A program made the position numbers and the translations under genes. This document shows positions 47,000-59,200 of a stretch of DNA of 64,000 nt, piece after piece (position 1 is the first letter of the stretch; each line of letters opens with the position of its first letter). The stretch is from Trema orientale (lineage: Eukaryota > Streptophyta > Magnoliopsida > Rosales > Cannabaceae). A model generated the notes under the pieces. The model was not told where the DNA came from. It did not search any database and saw only the letters and a list, made by a program, of their open reading frames with translations. The stretch lies in the NCBI GenBank assembly GCA_002914845.1, contig JXTC01000030.1, positions 1,115,461 through 1,179,460 of the forward strand. Direction: 5' to 3'.

Positions 47000-48285
47000 C
47001 TAGTATATAGCACGTGCACTGAGGCACGTGTTTTGTGAATAACCATGTTCATTTATCAAATTTAAAAAAATGATAATAGTATCTTGAATTGAAAGAATAC
47101 TTTTAGTAATTCTTTTGTGAATAATCTTCATCCATGGTGAAAAATTTTACTATATCAAAAGGCATATATGAATTATTAAGAACCACATTAACACTCATAG
47201 GATCATAACTCATAAGTGACAAAATGTAATACAAAAAAATAGGATATATTTACAAGTAAAACAAATAAAAGTGTTTTTGATATAAGTCATGCAATAGAGT
47301 ATATATGACTATCTTGATAAAACCCTATTTTAATTTTAATATTTCCATGATTTCTAATGCTATAACGCTATGTATAATATATAGTGGAGCATCAATAAAT
47401 TGACAGACTGAAAAATTATTGTGAAACGTATGATACACTAACAATAGCCCATTAGCAAAATTATTTAATATACATAGTTCATCAACATATTAAAAAAAAA
47501 TTACTTAAAAAATTAAAAAAAATAAACAAAGAAAGAAAGAAAAGCTAAAACATGGCGAAATTTCTAAAACATGGCAAAATTTATTTCTTCATATAAAGGG
47601 AAAAAAAAAATGATGCCATGTTTTTGCTTTTTTCCATCTAAACGTAAAAAAGAAAGCAAAAATCCAAGAGCATGGCTATGTATTTATAATCATTTGAACA
47701 AAGATTGAAAAAACAACATGTCTCATAATCGTTTCCCAGGACAAAATAAAGAGTGAAATTAAAAAAATTGTATGTTAAAACATATTAAGAAATAATCTAT
47801 TGCTTAAAAAGGCAGATTCTTTTTTTATTTCTAAAGCTTTCACACTAATTTCAAAAATAAAATGAAAAGGATAAAACATATATAAAAAGGAAAATAGAAA
47901 CAAGCAGAAAAAAAAATTATAAAAAAATGTAACATGTTTCTCGAAAAAAAAAAAAGAAAAAAAAAAGAGTATAAATGAAAAGAGGGTCATGCATTATAGC
48001 CCTGTATTTATATAGCATATTTTATATCTTTTCTTTAAAAAGTAAAATTGAAAAAGAAAGCAATTCTAAGAGGTAAAAATGACGAAAACCAAAAATATAA
48101 AAAAAAAATGCAAAAGAAAAATAATTAATGTGATGAAGACCACCAAAAAATGAGAGAAAAAAAGAAGCTTCAATCCAACGGTGAAAATTTGATTGTGGCT
48201 GAAAGTGGAAGACAGGCAAAAAAATTGGGCAGAAAAAAGTACTATTCATATGAGCTCTTTCAAGCTTATTATATATAGTAATAGA
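47000..48285 (-). mobile_element. Non-autonomous Helitron (1286 bp), minus orientation
   Basis: On the minus strand it starts TCTATTACTATATATAATAA at 48285, a classic Helitron 5' end, and finishes with a hairpin (CACGTGC CTCAGT GCACGTG) followed by TATATACTAG at 47000. The next host base is T (complement of A46999), and the base before the 5' TC is A (complement of T48286). The 3' hairpin wording is close to that of the element at 31104-32210, so the two are related. The interior is A-rich with no Rep/helicase frame. Confidence 0.8.
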
Positions 48286-48889
48286 TTTTTTAATTTTTTA
48301 TATGGAAGAAAAAGTAGTGCTATTTCTTTAAGGCAATTTTTTTTCCCTTCTAATTTTGACTATGAGATGCTTGTTATGCAGATTATTTTCAAGACAGTAA
48401 TAAAATGTTGCGTGCCACATTCTCATGTGGCAAATATTCAAACATTTTGACTATTGGATGCTTATCATGCCTAACATTATTTTATAGATTGTAACAAATT
48501 TGTTGCGTGAGCGAGTCTTATGTGGCATTAGTGGTGAATTTTCTAGATAAATAAATGAACTAATGGGCAATGGCAATATGCACTCTAGCATATATAAGTT
48601 TGGTTTTAAATGTGTATATATGCTTGATTGCTTTTTATTTAACCGGTAATAATAGTCAGTCCACTATGTTATATTTCTACATTAGATTCACGAAATCTAC
48701 GAGATAGATTTGTAATATCCAATGTACTTGTGCTAGTAGTATGTATTTGGCATAATTGTATCACACTCATTGGTTTAAGAAATTAAAGACAAACAACAAA
48801 TCAAATTTTGCATGTTTGAACAATTTACTAGCAAATAATTTGCAATTTGGAGCTAAATCGGTGCATTATATCGAGAAATAACGAGGACT
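48286..48889. other. Intergenic, no gene seen
   Basis: AT-rich. No supported feature. Confidence 0.5.
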
Positions 48890-49520
48890 TCGATTGATAT
48901 AGAGAAAAACCTAGCTCAAAATATTCAATTAAAATTACTTCGAGCATATTTTTTCTTTTTACCTAAAAATAGGAATTAAGCGGGTAAAAACTTCACCGAA
49001 AAATAAAACTGAAAATCCATCTCAAGATCATAGACTTAAATTACTTGAGCATGTAGCTTTTTTATGCTAAAAAAAGGGGAAAGTACATATGTAATTTTTA
49101 ATTATTTACAATTAAAAATTGAGAGCAAGAAAAATTAGTGACTTGCAACCCACAGGTCCCAGGATCGAAACTTTGCTTTGATACCAAAATTTTCTATCAC
49201 GACCTAAACTCTGGGCCAATGCCAGAATGGAAATTTCACAAATGAAATTCAATAGTTGTTTTTAAAAAATTTATAAAAGTAGTTTTAAAAGTAAAATTCT
49301 CACAGTTTTATGATCATCATTAGACGTAGACTGTTAATAAAATTTATTAAACAAACCAACCATCATCATCAACAATCTCACAATCTGGGCATAAAAGTTA
49401 TACAAACCGAGTTTGTGATACAGGCCCCTGAGAGTTATTACAAGCCAAGATAATCAAACAGTAATATTTTACATAGTTACCAAATTATCGAAATTGGTAA
49501 CGTGCTCCTCACTAATGTTA
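48890..49520 (-). mobile_element. LTR retrotransposon end fragment with primer-binding-site-like sequence (fossil)
   Basis: On the minus strand GGTCGTGATAGAAAA is followed by TTTTGGTATCAAAGC (49189-49175). A TGGTATCAxAGC sequence is the usual initiator-tRNA-Met primer site placed just inside a plant LTR. The LTR would therefore lie at higher coordinates (about 49196-49520) and the internal region at lower. Only a small stub of either survives. The family is not assignable beyond plant LTR retrotransposon. It is old. Confidence 0.45.
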
Positions 49521-51239
49521 AAAAACTCAAATGGAAGAGTGAGCATAGAAGAGGAAGAACATGATTACATGAGTATCCCACGTCATTTGGAAAGAGTTAT
49601 ATTTGGCTATTTGAGTGTTATAAGGAATATGTTTTTTCTATAACAACATTAAAAGAGTGAATAAAGTTTCGTCAATCTATTTTGGCATTTAGTATACTGT
49701 TCATTCATCAAGTTATTTTGTCGCTTTCTCATCACTTCAGCTTCATTGATTCCGCCTCTTATTCTCTCTGTTTTATGAATAAATTTTCCACTAATTCTTA
49801 TTTTCTCCATTTTTCAAACAGCGTTGCCTCTTTTATTTTTGAGGATTTTTGCTTTGCCCCCAGTTTGTCGACCACCTCGCGATTGTTCTCTTTTTGTCTA
49901 ATTACTTATGTATAGTTTCCCACAGCCGTGGCCAAAGGAAGCTTGATCTGTGTTGGGAGTTTGCTCAAATCTTGGTCTTCGTCTCGGTCTTGGTCTCGGT
50001 CTCAGTCTTGTGCTCCCAGGAAATTCTAAGAAATCACTATTAATAGATATTCCTATCTTTTCCCACTGTTTATCATTAATTTGGTTAGATGTATTTTGGC
50101 TTGGCATGCATTGGTTCTTTTAGAGGGTTAAACTTCAACTTTGCCATTTGAATTAAGCACCTTTGTTTACAACGAAGTTGCATTTACAAGTCTGTTCAAT
50201 GATTCTACATTCATCAAGATGATTAAAAACTTATTTTCTGGCTAGAGGTTCCAACTTCTTCTTCTTTTTCTTTTGTTTTTCCCCTTAATTTTTGAATCAG
50301 ATTTTTTATTTGTTTGTTCTCTCTTAAATCAAAAGAAAGGAGACGAAGACTGAAGAATAGTTCAATCTTACGGGGACAAAGAGATAAGTCAGTTAGCAAT
50401 TAGCAGTATACTATTTTTCCCCCAACGCTTTATTCCTTTAAATTCTTGCACGGTATGCTTCTAGGAAGGTGGTTTTTGTTTTCATTTTGACCATTATTTC
50501 TCCACTTTTTTCCTCCCCCCCCCCCCCTCCCCTTTTTTTTGTTTAATTTTTCTGGTTTTTCTTCATCTCTTGTTTCATACATGCCTAGTTGACAGAGTAG
50601 AATAATAAGGCTCAGCACAAATACTCACTCTAATGGCCAGAAATAAGGTTGATAGATTGTCTATGAAAATAAGTTTTTTAAGATTGAATTAGGCTTCAGT
50701 GTCCAACAAAGTACAATTATCAGCTGAATCATGCCTCCTGTTGGTACTACTTCTAAAACAGCTGTAAAGGTGCTTGTGAAAATGCATCAACGGAATTCTT
50801 TTAGAAAAAGCTGTAATGTGAGCAAAAGAAGATAGAGTCAGCCTATAACAGGGGCATATATTCATAAATGTAGAAAGAAAAATACAGCAATATCGGGACC
50901 GAACAATAAGCAGGCTAATTTTATAACCCACCTTGAATAGATTGGGGATGAGATTTAGGGAATTTGAGGAGCTAAGTTAGCCCATTGGTTCAACCTCAGC
51001 CTCCCTCATAGGCTGAGTACAACGCAACAGACAATATATATTTCTTTGATGATGTTCCTTTTTTCTTGTTCATTAATATTATTCTTGCACGAATAACTAA
51101 AGAGTTACGTGAGTTTATTAGCAATCACAATTCAAAATCACACATTTGTGCTAGAATGTATCTAAAAGTAGTTAAGAGGAAAATAAATGTGCAGAGACCA
51201 AATTTATCTATCATTATTAGTTCTTCTGTATCAGACTTC
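49521..51239. other. Intergenic, no gene seen
   Basis: Contains a short CTCGGTCTTGGTCTCGGTCT tandem run (about 49977-50008) and a poly-C tract at 50513-50526. Open frames are short and without recognisable domains. Confidence 0.5.
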
Positions 51240-51431
51240 TTTTACTGTATTTGGTGACTCTAACGTGAATTTTTTCTTTTTTCATATTTAACTCGCCCAA
51301 TGTTTCAGTGTTGTGGTTTGGCATAGATTCTTTTCTTTTACTGTATTTGGTGACTATAATATGAATTTATTCGTTTTTCATATTTAACTCGCCCAATGTT
51401 TCAGTGTTGTGGTTTGGCATAGGTTCTTTTG
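51240..51431. repeat. Tandem duplication, period 96 bp
   Basis: TTTTACTGTATTTGGTGACT starts at 51240 and, with near identity, at 51336. Both copies contain AACTCGCCCAATGTTTCAGT and TGTGGTTTGGCATAG. They differ at roughly six positions. Confidence 0.92.
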
Positions 51432-53856
51432 AGGCATAAGGCGGTTAGCTTATTATAGTACTTATGCTTTCTATCTAAGTCTTATGGATGTACTGTAAGC
51501 AAATTTGCAAGATATTTGTAGATTAGTTAGCATTTTATTCTAGATGCTTTTGTATTGTCATTTGCCTTTTTTTTTTAATTATCAAATGATAATGGATAAT
51601 GACCAGTTAATATTTGTATTTAGGTGGTTTCATATGTATGTGTACTTTGCCATTCTCTTATCACTTCTAAATATTATTGATGTAACAATAAATCCTGAGA
51701 TTAAAATTAGCGGGAGAAGGGAATTATCTAATTTCATCTAAGTTCAGAGGTGAATTTTGTATAGTTCTTGAGATCATTAGTGCAAAGACCGATATGGTGA
51801 GGTCAGAGGTAAAGAGACTAAGGGCAGTGGTTGGCACAAGCCTCCTTCTTCTCAAGAAAGGGAAAGGTCTTCATAATGAGCATTCAATGAAATGATGCTA
51901 AATGTGAGAGACACTCTTCAAGAGGAGTAAACAATGGAGACAACTAAAGAAGTAATCGTGTTGGAGTCTGATCATCATGAGGCGTGTTTATTTCGCTCTT
52001 TCTTTTTATTGTTATATTTATTGACGTCTTGCTATCAGAATATATCTGTTGAATGGAAGTTAAATTCTATTTTACAAACAGTTTTGTTTTTCCTTTTAGT
52101 TCCATGTGGCATTCTAACGGTCCTCTAAGCAGTGTCTTATTGGTTGTTTAAAAATATAGAGTTCATTTAAATGTTGCTTGATGAAAAACTTACTTTATCT
52201 GAGTTATTTAGCTTAACAATTTTACTTGTCCTCGTAGCTCATCTTTATGATATGAATCTAGCTTCATCTAAATAAGAAATATTCAGGTCAAAGTATTATA
52301 TAACACAGAGAATAATAAAAATACTTTCTTTTCAATATTACTTGTCTCTACTTCATTCTCATTTTAGCGAAACATATGGACCAAAGTAAAAATAAAAAAA
52401 AATAATAATAATAGTAAAAAAAAAAAAAAAAAAGAAGAGAGAAAGAGAGAGAGCCTACATAATATAAAATCTTTCAAGACAATTATAATTTGTTGTAAAG
52501 ACAAGTTTCTAGAATAATTGGTATGTTAAAGATAAGGGGACTTAATACTACAAAAAATACAACTGAAGACAGTGAAATCTTCTCTTTTTATTATGGTAGT
52601 CATTGTTTGATGTTTGGGAACAAAGTATTGATCTAACTTTATATTTTAATACCTTAATTGGGGTACCAGAGATTGAAAATATAGAAAAATACAACTTAAA
52701 ACCCACTTTATTTTCATTTTGCCCTTTGATTTTACTTCTGTGTATAAGTTACTTATCCTTGTAATATCATGGTATTTTTGCTCAACAAAATTTATGTAAA
52801 ACTTAATTTCCCTGCTCTAATGGGGAAGTTTTTCTTTTTATTTTTTGGTACCTTTGCATTCCTAATTTTTTTTAATAATACCTCTGCAAGTCTTTCATGC
52901 CTAGGAATTGGAATATACATACATTGATTTAATCAAAGGGTAGAGGGACATAATTTATTCAAGTTCACTGTAATATTTATTTGAATATTATTTTTATGCA
53001 TATCTTATGTAGTTCCTTTCGAAAATGAAGAACCTTATGGGTTAATAATATATGGATTGTAAATTTATAGAGAAAAACTTAGAATGTTACATTAAAATAT
53101 ATTTTCTTGCTACTCGATGACCTCCAAGGATGGGGAAGATCATAGGCTGCACAATTTTGTCTCGCTTCTTTGTTTTTTTATCTGAAATTATCTACCATCT
53201 ACTTTTATAAATTGCATGTGATACAATAGCAATACATTGAAGCAAGATTCTATTTGTTCAATAGGATAGGGCAAAAAGTGTAGTACTATTGATGGGGACG
53301 ATTGTGTTGATTCCCTACACATGGAAGCAAGGTGGAAAACCGCAAAAGTCATGAGTACCAAACGGTGATATAGAAAGACTAGAAGATAAAATATTCACCT
53401 TTCTAAATACTCTTGTTTGGCTCAAATGGAGATGAATGTATAATAAATATAATTTCTTTGAATAAATCACATAGTAATGAGTTGCAATTGAAAAATGAAA
53501 ATATATGTTTCCTTTATTGGAAATTTTTTAAAACTTGAATAACCAATTAAGAATTTTTAATATATGTTCCTGTTAAAAATATGTTCAAATGACATTGATG
53601 AGCAAGAAAATTCATTGTTGAAAGCTTAATTCTTTGTTTTTTTGTATCTCACCGGATTTGAAAATCTGTATCTTTTTATTTTATTTTTCCTTATTATTAA
53701 CATAATATAACTTCCAGATTAATTGCCCGACTTAATAATGGCCACGCATGAGGCCACTTCGATTAGGATACTCTAATACTTGGAAAGCGAATGGTGACTT
53801 TCTGTCCTCTTTTGATTGATGTAGTTTTGGATCCATGTTAAGACTATTATCTACAC
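51432..53856. other. Intergenic, no gene seen
   Basis: AT-rich with A-rich and (GA)n tracts at 52388-52454. No supported gene. Confidence 0.5.
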
Positions 53857-54315
53857 ATGCATTTTGGTTCAAGTAAGACCTTGTGTATATTTTTCTTTTC
53901 CTTTTTAATTGAGATTATGTTTCTCCACACATGCATGGCTGCCATTGTTCCTTCTCCGAAGTCAATATTTCTGCATAATATGAAAATATTGAGAGGGAGG
54001 TTGATATCTTTGTGTGGTTTCCCCTTGCCTTGCTCGTCTTTTGTGAAGGTAGACTCCACCCTTGAAATGATCAAAGTATTGTCCAAAACCAGCAGGATAT
54101 CAGTGCCTTTCAAGGTTGTAAGTTTGATATCGAAGACAATTGAGTCTCTCTTAGAGCAATGTAAAGGTTTCTTAACTTATTTACAGAAATGTACAAAGGC
54201 TACCTTCATAGGTAGGTTCATACAATGGAATCTAATTTTCTCTATCGCAAAGTGTGACATGTCACATGTGAAACAAGTTACAGTTCACTTGTGTGCTTTC
54301 ATGTTGTTTAACTAG
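53857..54315 (+). other. Orphan open frame of 152 codons, not recognised
   Basis: It is the longest frame in the gene-free 48-62 kb region. It starts at ATG and reads through mixed hydrophobic and basic residues (VPFKVVSLISKTIESLLEQ, FLTYLQKCTKATFIGRF). The opposite strand also has an 88-codon open frame over the same DNA, so this could be a captured gene fragment read in either direction. It ends about 185 bases before a Helitron-type 3' terminus, a position where Helitrons often carry host fragments. No domain is identified and it may be non-coding. Confidence 0.25.
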
Positions 54316-54465
54316 AGTTCTACTTTTTTTTTTTTTTTGCATTTTTTAAAGACACAATTGAGTTTAGTTGTAATGTGATTCAGGTGAGAATTTATTACCT
54401 ACTATCCAGTGAAAAGAATTGCGTATATATATATATATACACACACGTACCAAAGAAGCTCAAAC

Positions 54466-54501
54466 TAATTTAGCACGTGCGAAGCACGGGTCTCCACCTA
54501 G
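54466..54501 (+). mobile_element. Orphan Helitron 3' terminus
   Basis: A hairpin (CGTGC GAA GCACG) is followed by GGTCTCCACCTAG, ending at 54501, with T as the next host base. This is the 3' signature of a plus-oriented Helitron. A matching 5' TC end was not found to the left, so the extent of the element is unknown. Confidence 0.6.
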
Positions 54502-56089
54502 TATTTCCATAAATCTACTTTAGAAAATTGTGGGATTTCAAAGCTATTTACTATCTTAGTTTGGGTGACGTTCATGTCATTTGAGATATAAAATTGATTG
54601 TCTAACTATTATTTTTTTATTCGATTAATTATAAACTTTTATAAAACTTAAATGCATTGAAGTTGGTTAAGAGAATGTATAAGTGAATAATTTGGTATTT
54701 TAGGGAATGTATAAGTGAATAATTAGTTGTATTTTATAATAAAAAAAATATTCCATAGATTTTGATAAAATACTAAGTCATCTATTTGGTTTTCAAAAAT
54801 AATAATTATATCTTATCGGATTAGCAAATCACTATAAATTTCATTCATTTGTCTAATTTGTTCAAAGTGACATATGAAAATAACAAAATTATCTTCACTC
54901 TAAACTTATAACCAAATAATACAAGCCATTCAAAAAAAAAAAAACAACAACAAATAGTGATGAGTGGAAAGGGGAAAAAAAAGAGTGAAAATAAGAAGAT
55001 TTTGTAAAGAAAAGTCTAATATAATTTTATTCAAGGAAATTTTTTTCATTCTTTAGTTAATTAATTGCACTTGGATAAGGATATTGGTAATTTCTTACAA
55101 AATTTCTTACTTTATATTGACCAAATTAGACAAAAGTGAAATTTGTATGATTTGCTAATATGAGATGACATTTTTGTTGTTTATAAAAATCGATGGGATA
55201 AANATTTATATTCTTAAAATATTGACATTACAAAGCTATTAAGCTATATTTTTTAAGCACCAAGTTAGTTCCTCATATTATTATGAGGAATTTGGTCCAT
55301 CGTAACTCTATTACTGTTAGATCTCTTCATAAAGTAGCTTTAGAAAATCAAATACTTATTTTTGATAAACATTGAATGAGTACCAATTAACTTTTAAAAA
55401 CTTACTATCAGCTGATAATTTTTACTATTTTCTTATTAATATTAAAATAAAAAAAAACTTCCATACTTCATCCTTCATATTCTTCATCCTACAAGTCGTT
55501 TTTCTCTGTCTTCCTCAAAGACCCACATTATGATACCACAAAATCTCAAATTATAGGGATAACATCTTACTTTCGTAAAAGATCCGGACAACTTATGATT
55601 ACTTTATTCTATATGAATCTTGTTAATAGTTTTTCTCTCTTATTCGCTCTCTAAATTATTTTTCGTCTATAATTTTTTCTATGTATATATTATAAGGATA
55701 TATTATGTTTCTTTATAAAATTTTCTTGAAGATTTCATCTAAATTAGATGATTTAATCATATTCTTGGGTGACGATTTTATAATAAAATAATATATATCT
55801 TTTCCCTTTGAATTTTTCTTAATTAGACTTATCAAATATTTACCAAGTCTTTGATTAAAAAAAAAGACTTTTTTTTTTCTAATTGGATTGGTCAAATGAG
55901 AATGAGAATTGATTTTCTTCCTTAGAAACCAAAAAGATCCTATTTTCAAAAAATATAAATAAAACGCATATTTTAATTTCATATCAATGATAATTACTTA
56001 AATTTATATGTTTGATTGGCTTTGTTGATTTTTTTATTTAAATTTTTGTTTATTTGTGGATTCTTAGTGAATCGAAAATTTGTTATGAA
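54502..56089. other. Intergenic, no gene seen
   Basis: AT-rich. A short palindrome (GTTCCTCATA, then TTATGAGGAA) lies at 55270-55293. One unresolved base is at 55203. Confidence 0.5.
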
Positions 56090-56636
56090 TTTTATTAAAT
56101 CAAATTTCGAGAATGCTTAAAATATAGTATTGTATGTAATATTGTTCTACTAAACAATTTTACTCCACTAAATTGTGACATTGTGCGCGATGAATTTAAA
56201 TTAATGTAAAATTTTATTAACCAACAAAAATAGAAGTTCAATTTTTTATGCAAAAAGCAAGAAAACTCGATGATTGTTGAAAAAATCAAATTTCAAGAAG
56301 GCATTGAAATGCCATATTGTATGTAATAGTATCTTACTAAACAACTTTAATTTGTTAAATTGTGATATTGTACTCGATGAGTTTAAATCAATGTTAGATT
56401 TCATTAGTTAACAAGAAATTTAAAATTGAATCTGAGTAAGCATGTGACATTACAAATATATATTCTACTAAGTAATATAGTCACGTACATTTCTAAATTA
56501 TGCTTAGTTACACTAAACCTAATTAATAGATCTTGAACAATTTTAGTTTAGTTGAGTATATGAGAGTACGTCATAATATTCTACTAGTAAGTATTACAGT
56601 CTATTATTTTGTCAAAGTATTCATTGTCGTAACGAA
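56090..56636. repeat. Diverged ~130-180-bp tandem repeats, left block
   Basis: Two to three degenerate units each contain AATGTxAxATTTxATTAxTTAAC, a TGTATGTAATAxTxTTCTACT phrase and TAAATTGTGAxATTGTxC. They match the units of the block at 58437-59200 in wording and order. Confidence 0.6.
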
Positions 56637-58436
56637 GTTCACGGTAAAGGCATCCTTTTTACTATGTCAGTAAAGACGAATTAAAAGGCTATAAATATAT
56701 TTCACAGGTCGTGGGACCAGTAGTTTTAACTAAAAAGCAAATAACCAAGAAATCTACTATTTTTTCTCTCCCCTCTCGATCTCTCTTCCTTTCTCTCACC
56801 CTCTAACTTCTTTATCCATGGTTGCTAGCAATGTTTCTTTCTTTTTTTTTTTTTATTGTCAATTTCTTTTTAAATCTAAGTTTTCAAGCTAGATCTATCA
56901 TATTTCTTTACACATTATTTTATCACAAAGTCACACACTTTCTACCAACTTCTAAGCTCCCTTAATTTCTTTTTATTATTGATTTCAGAAAACGAAGAAA
57001 AAAAAATCTTTAATTAGCATCGTAGGACTAAACTTGACGAATGTCACACTAAAAAACAACCATATTTGCAATCGATTTCTTTCTTTTTTTTTTTCAAATG
57101 GAAGAATCGATTTTTGCTGTTGGCTTTTTGCCCGAGAACAAAAAAGAAAAAACATAAATGTTATTTACTTTATTATGAATGGGATTGGGGCCTTTTGGCC
57201 GTGATGATGTTACTAAATTCAGTGGGCTGTCGTTATCAGAGCTGGTGCCTAGGTGGAGGTTGCAGATGAGTGCAATTAGTCATGTTTAAATAGAATGAAT
57301 ATATTTATGAGTTTTATGCATTATTTGATTCTTTTGAAAAACTTTATTAAATCTTGTGACATAGGATGGGCATTTGTGTATGTATGATTTGCTCTAAAAT
57401 CTAACTATGAAAGTTGCTATTAGGGTTGCACAAAAATGCAAAAACCTGACCTGACCTGAAATATCCAGCCCGACCTGAGATTTCGGGTTCAAAAAAGTGC
57501 ACCCGAATTTTTGGGTAAAACCCAACTGAACCAAAAAGTTTGCGGTTCGAGTACGGGTACATATTTTGAGGGGTTCAGTACCCGGACCCGACCCAAACCT
57601 ACCACTATTATTAAAAGAAAAATCTTAAAATTGGTTATTTAATAATTTATTTCTCTTTTTTTTTTCTTTTGTATTTCAATATTTATGAGATTGTATGTAT
57701 TGTGCAAATAGCTAATTATGCATAAAATGGGATGAAAAAATTAAAATTATTTATTGTGTAGTAAAAAGACTAGGGGAAAAAAATTTTATGCTTTCATAAA
57801 ACCCTACCTGATCCGCCCAAATACCTGACTTACTGACCTACCCGAAACCTGAATGCACGATTCCTGTTCGGTTTAGTTTTGGTTGCTTATTTTTATGTAC
57901 CCTAAACCGAATACCCGAAGCTAACTGCCCGAACACCCGAAATCTAACCCGATGTGCGCCCCTAGTTGCTATGTTGAACTTTTTTTTTTCTTTGATGCTC
58001 TATTGGACTTAATTCATGTTTATCGATTTTAGTTCTCTAGGGCTATATGGGAGTAGTACATAGTTGAGATTAATTCCTAAACTGTTTAAATTAAGGAAAT
58101 AGTTATGTAAAATTTTATGGTAAAAGGATGAACTTTTCCATCTCTGTTGGATTATCTCGTTTGTGCAAATGGGAGAGGGGTATATGGTCCCTTGAGGGCT
58201 GAGACCAACGAGGAAGAATATTGCTAACTTTTTTTTTTCTCCTTATTTGTCTGGGATAAATGGAAGTGGAAAAAGAAATAATGCACAAGCGTGAGGTATT
58301 TGGAGATTAAGAGATCTTTTTAAAAAAAAAAAAAGTGGGAAGATTTTTTTTAAAAGACTGAATATTTATCTTTTCTTTTAGTTATACTTCAATTGGGTAA
58401 TTATATAAAGATAAAAGACGCGTTTCTACCGTGAAC
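56637..58436. other. 1.8-kb segment bounded by inverted GTTCACGGTA, inside the tandem array
   Basis: GTTCACGGTA occurs at 56637-56646 and its exact reverse complement at 58427-58436. The segment separates two blocks of the same degenerate tandem repeat, so it may be an insertion. The inverted match is only about 11 bases and no target duplication was seen. The interior has a CT-rich leader-like stretch near 56760-56830, one short open frame (57066-57269) without a recognised domain, and a nested hAT-type MITE at 57421-57964. Confidence 0.35.
57421..57964. mobile_element. hAT-type MITE (544 bp)
   Basis: It is flanked by a perfect 8-bp direct repeat GTTGCTAT (57413-57420 and 57965-57972). It starts TAGGGTTGCACAAAAATGC and ends GATGTGCGCCCCTA, giving a short TIR (TAGGGxTGCACA against TAGGGGCGCACA). 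The interior carries repeated CCCGA/CGGGT phrases on both strands, a known style of hAT-derived non-autonomous elements. There is no transposase. The intact duplication suggests a fairly young insertion. Confidence 0.92.
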
Positions 58437-59200
58437 TTATAAAATAAGTTTATATAAAATTTTACTAATTAATGCAAAATTTAATCTAACTTGATTACGT
58501 GATAGTTTGTACTTGTATTCTAGTACATATTATAGTCCACTATTCGTCAAGTTTTGTTTCGTGGTATTAATATAAAGTGAAATTTTACTAATAAATGTAA
58601 TATTATCCAATTTTAATTTTATTTGAGCATGTGATAGTATATAATAGTATTCTATTAAGGACGATAAGCCACCAAATTATGTTATTATTTTTAGATGTAT
58701 TAAATTCATGTTAAATTTCATTAATTCAATGTAAAATTAACTTATTAAGTCTTAGTGGAGCATGTAAATATTTATAATAGTGTTTTACTAAAAACTATAA
58801 ACAACTGCTTTATCAAGTTAAGTTTAGTGAAATTAAAATAATATTAAATTTTGTTAATTAATAAGAGTTCTTTCAAATTTGTTATAACTCAGGCATGTGA
58901 CGTTAACAAATTGTGTTTTATTAAAATATATAATCCAATGCTTTATCGAATTATATTTAATGGTATTAATTTAACGTGAAATTTTACTAATCAAAGAAAA
59001 AAAATAATCAATTATAGTTTAACTTAAGTACATGATAACATGTAATATTATTCGATTAAGTATTATACTACACTAACTATTACGTAAAATTATGGACACT
59101 TGGTGTTAAATTAATATGAATTTTCAATAACTAATGAAAAATTAATCTATTATAGTATAACTTGACTTTATGATAATATATTACCTTACGTGCGTATAAC
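58437..59200. repeat. Diverged ~130-bp tandem repeat array, right block, about six units
   Basis: A marker phrase, GTGAAATTTTACTAATxAATG and variants, recurs near 58464, 58578, 58712, 58846, 58976 and 59118, that is every 115-142 bases. Between markers each unit has GAGCATGTGATAGTATxTAA, then TATTCTATTAAGxATTATA, then CCACTAAATTxTGTCAAGTT. The units have drifted widely, so this is an old satellite-like array. Confidence 0.65.

Noticed and set aside
49977-50008. CTCGGTCTTGG repeat as a regulatory array
   Set aside because: Only three to four imperfect short units, most likely slippage.
53857-54315. Reading the 152-codon frame as an RPW8-type resistance-gene fragment
   Set aside because: A few residues line up with the helical pattern (STLEMIK, ESLLEQCKGF), but no diagnostic motif is present and gaps would be needed.
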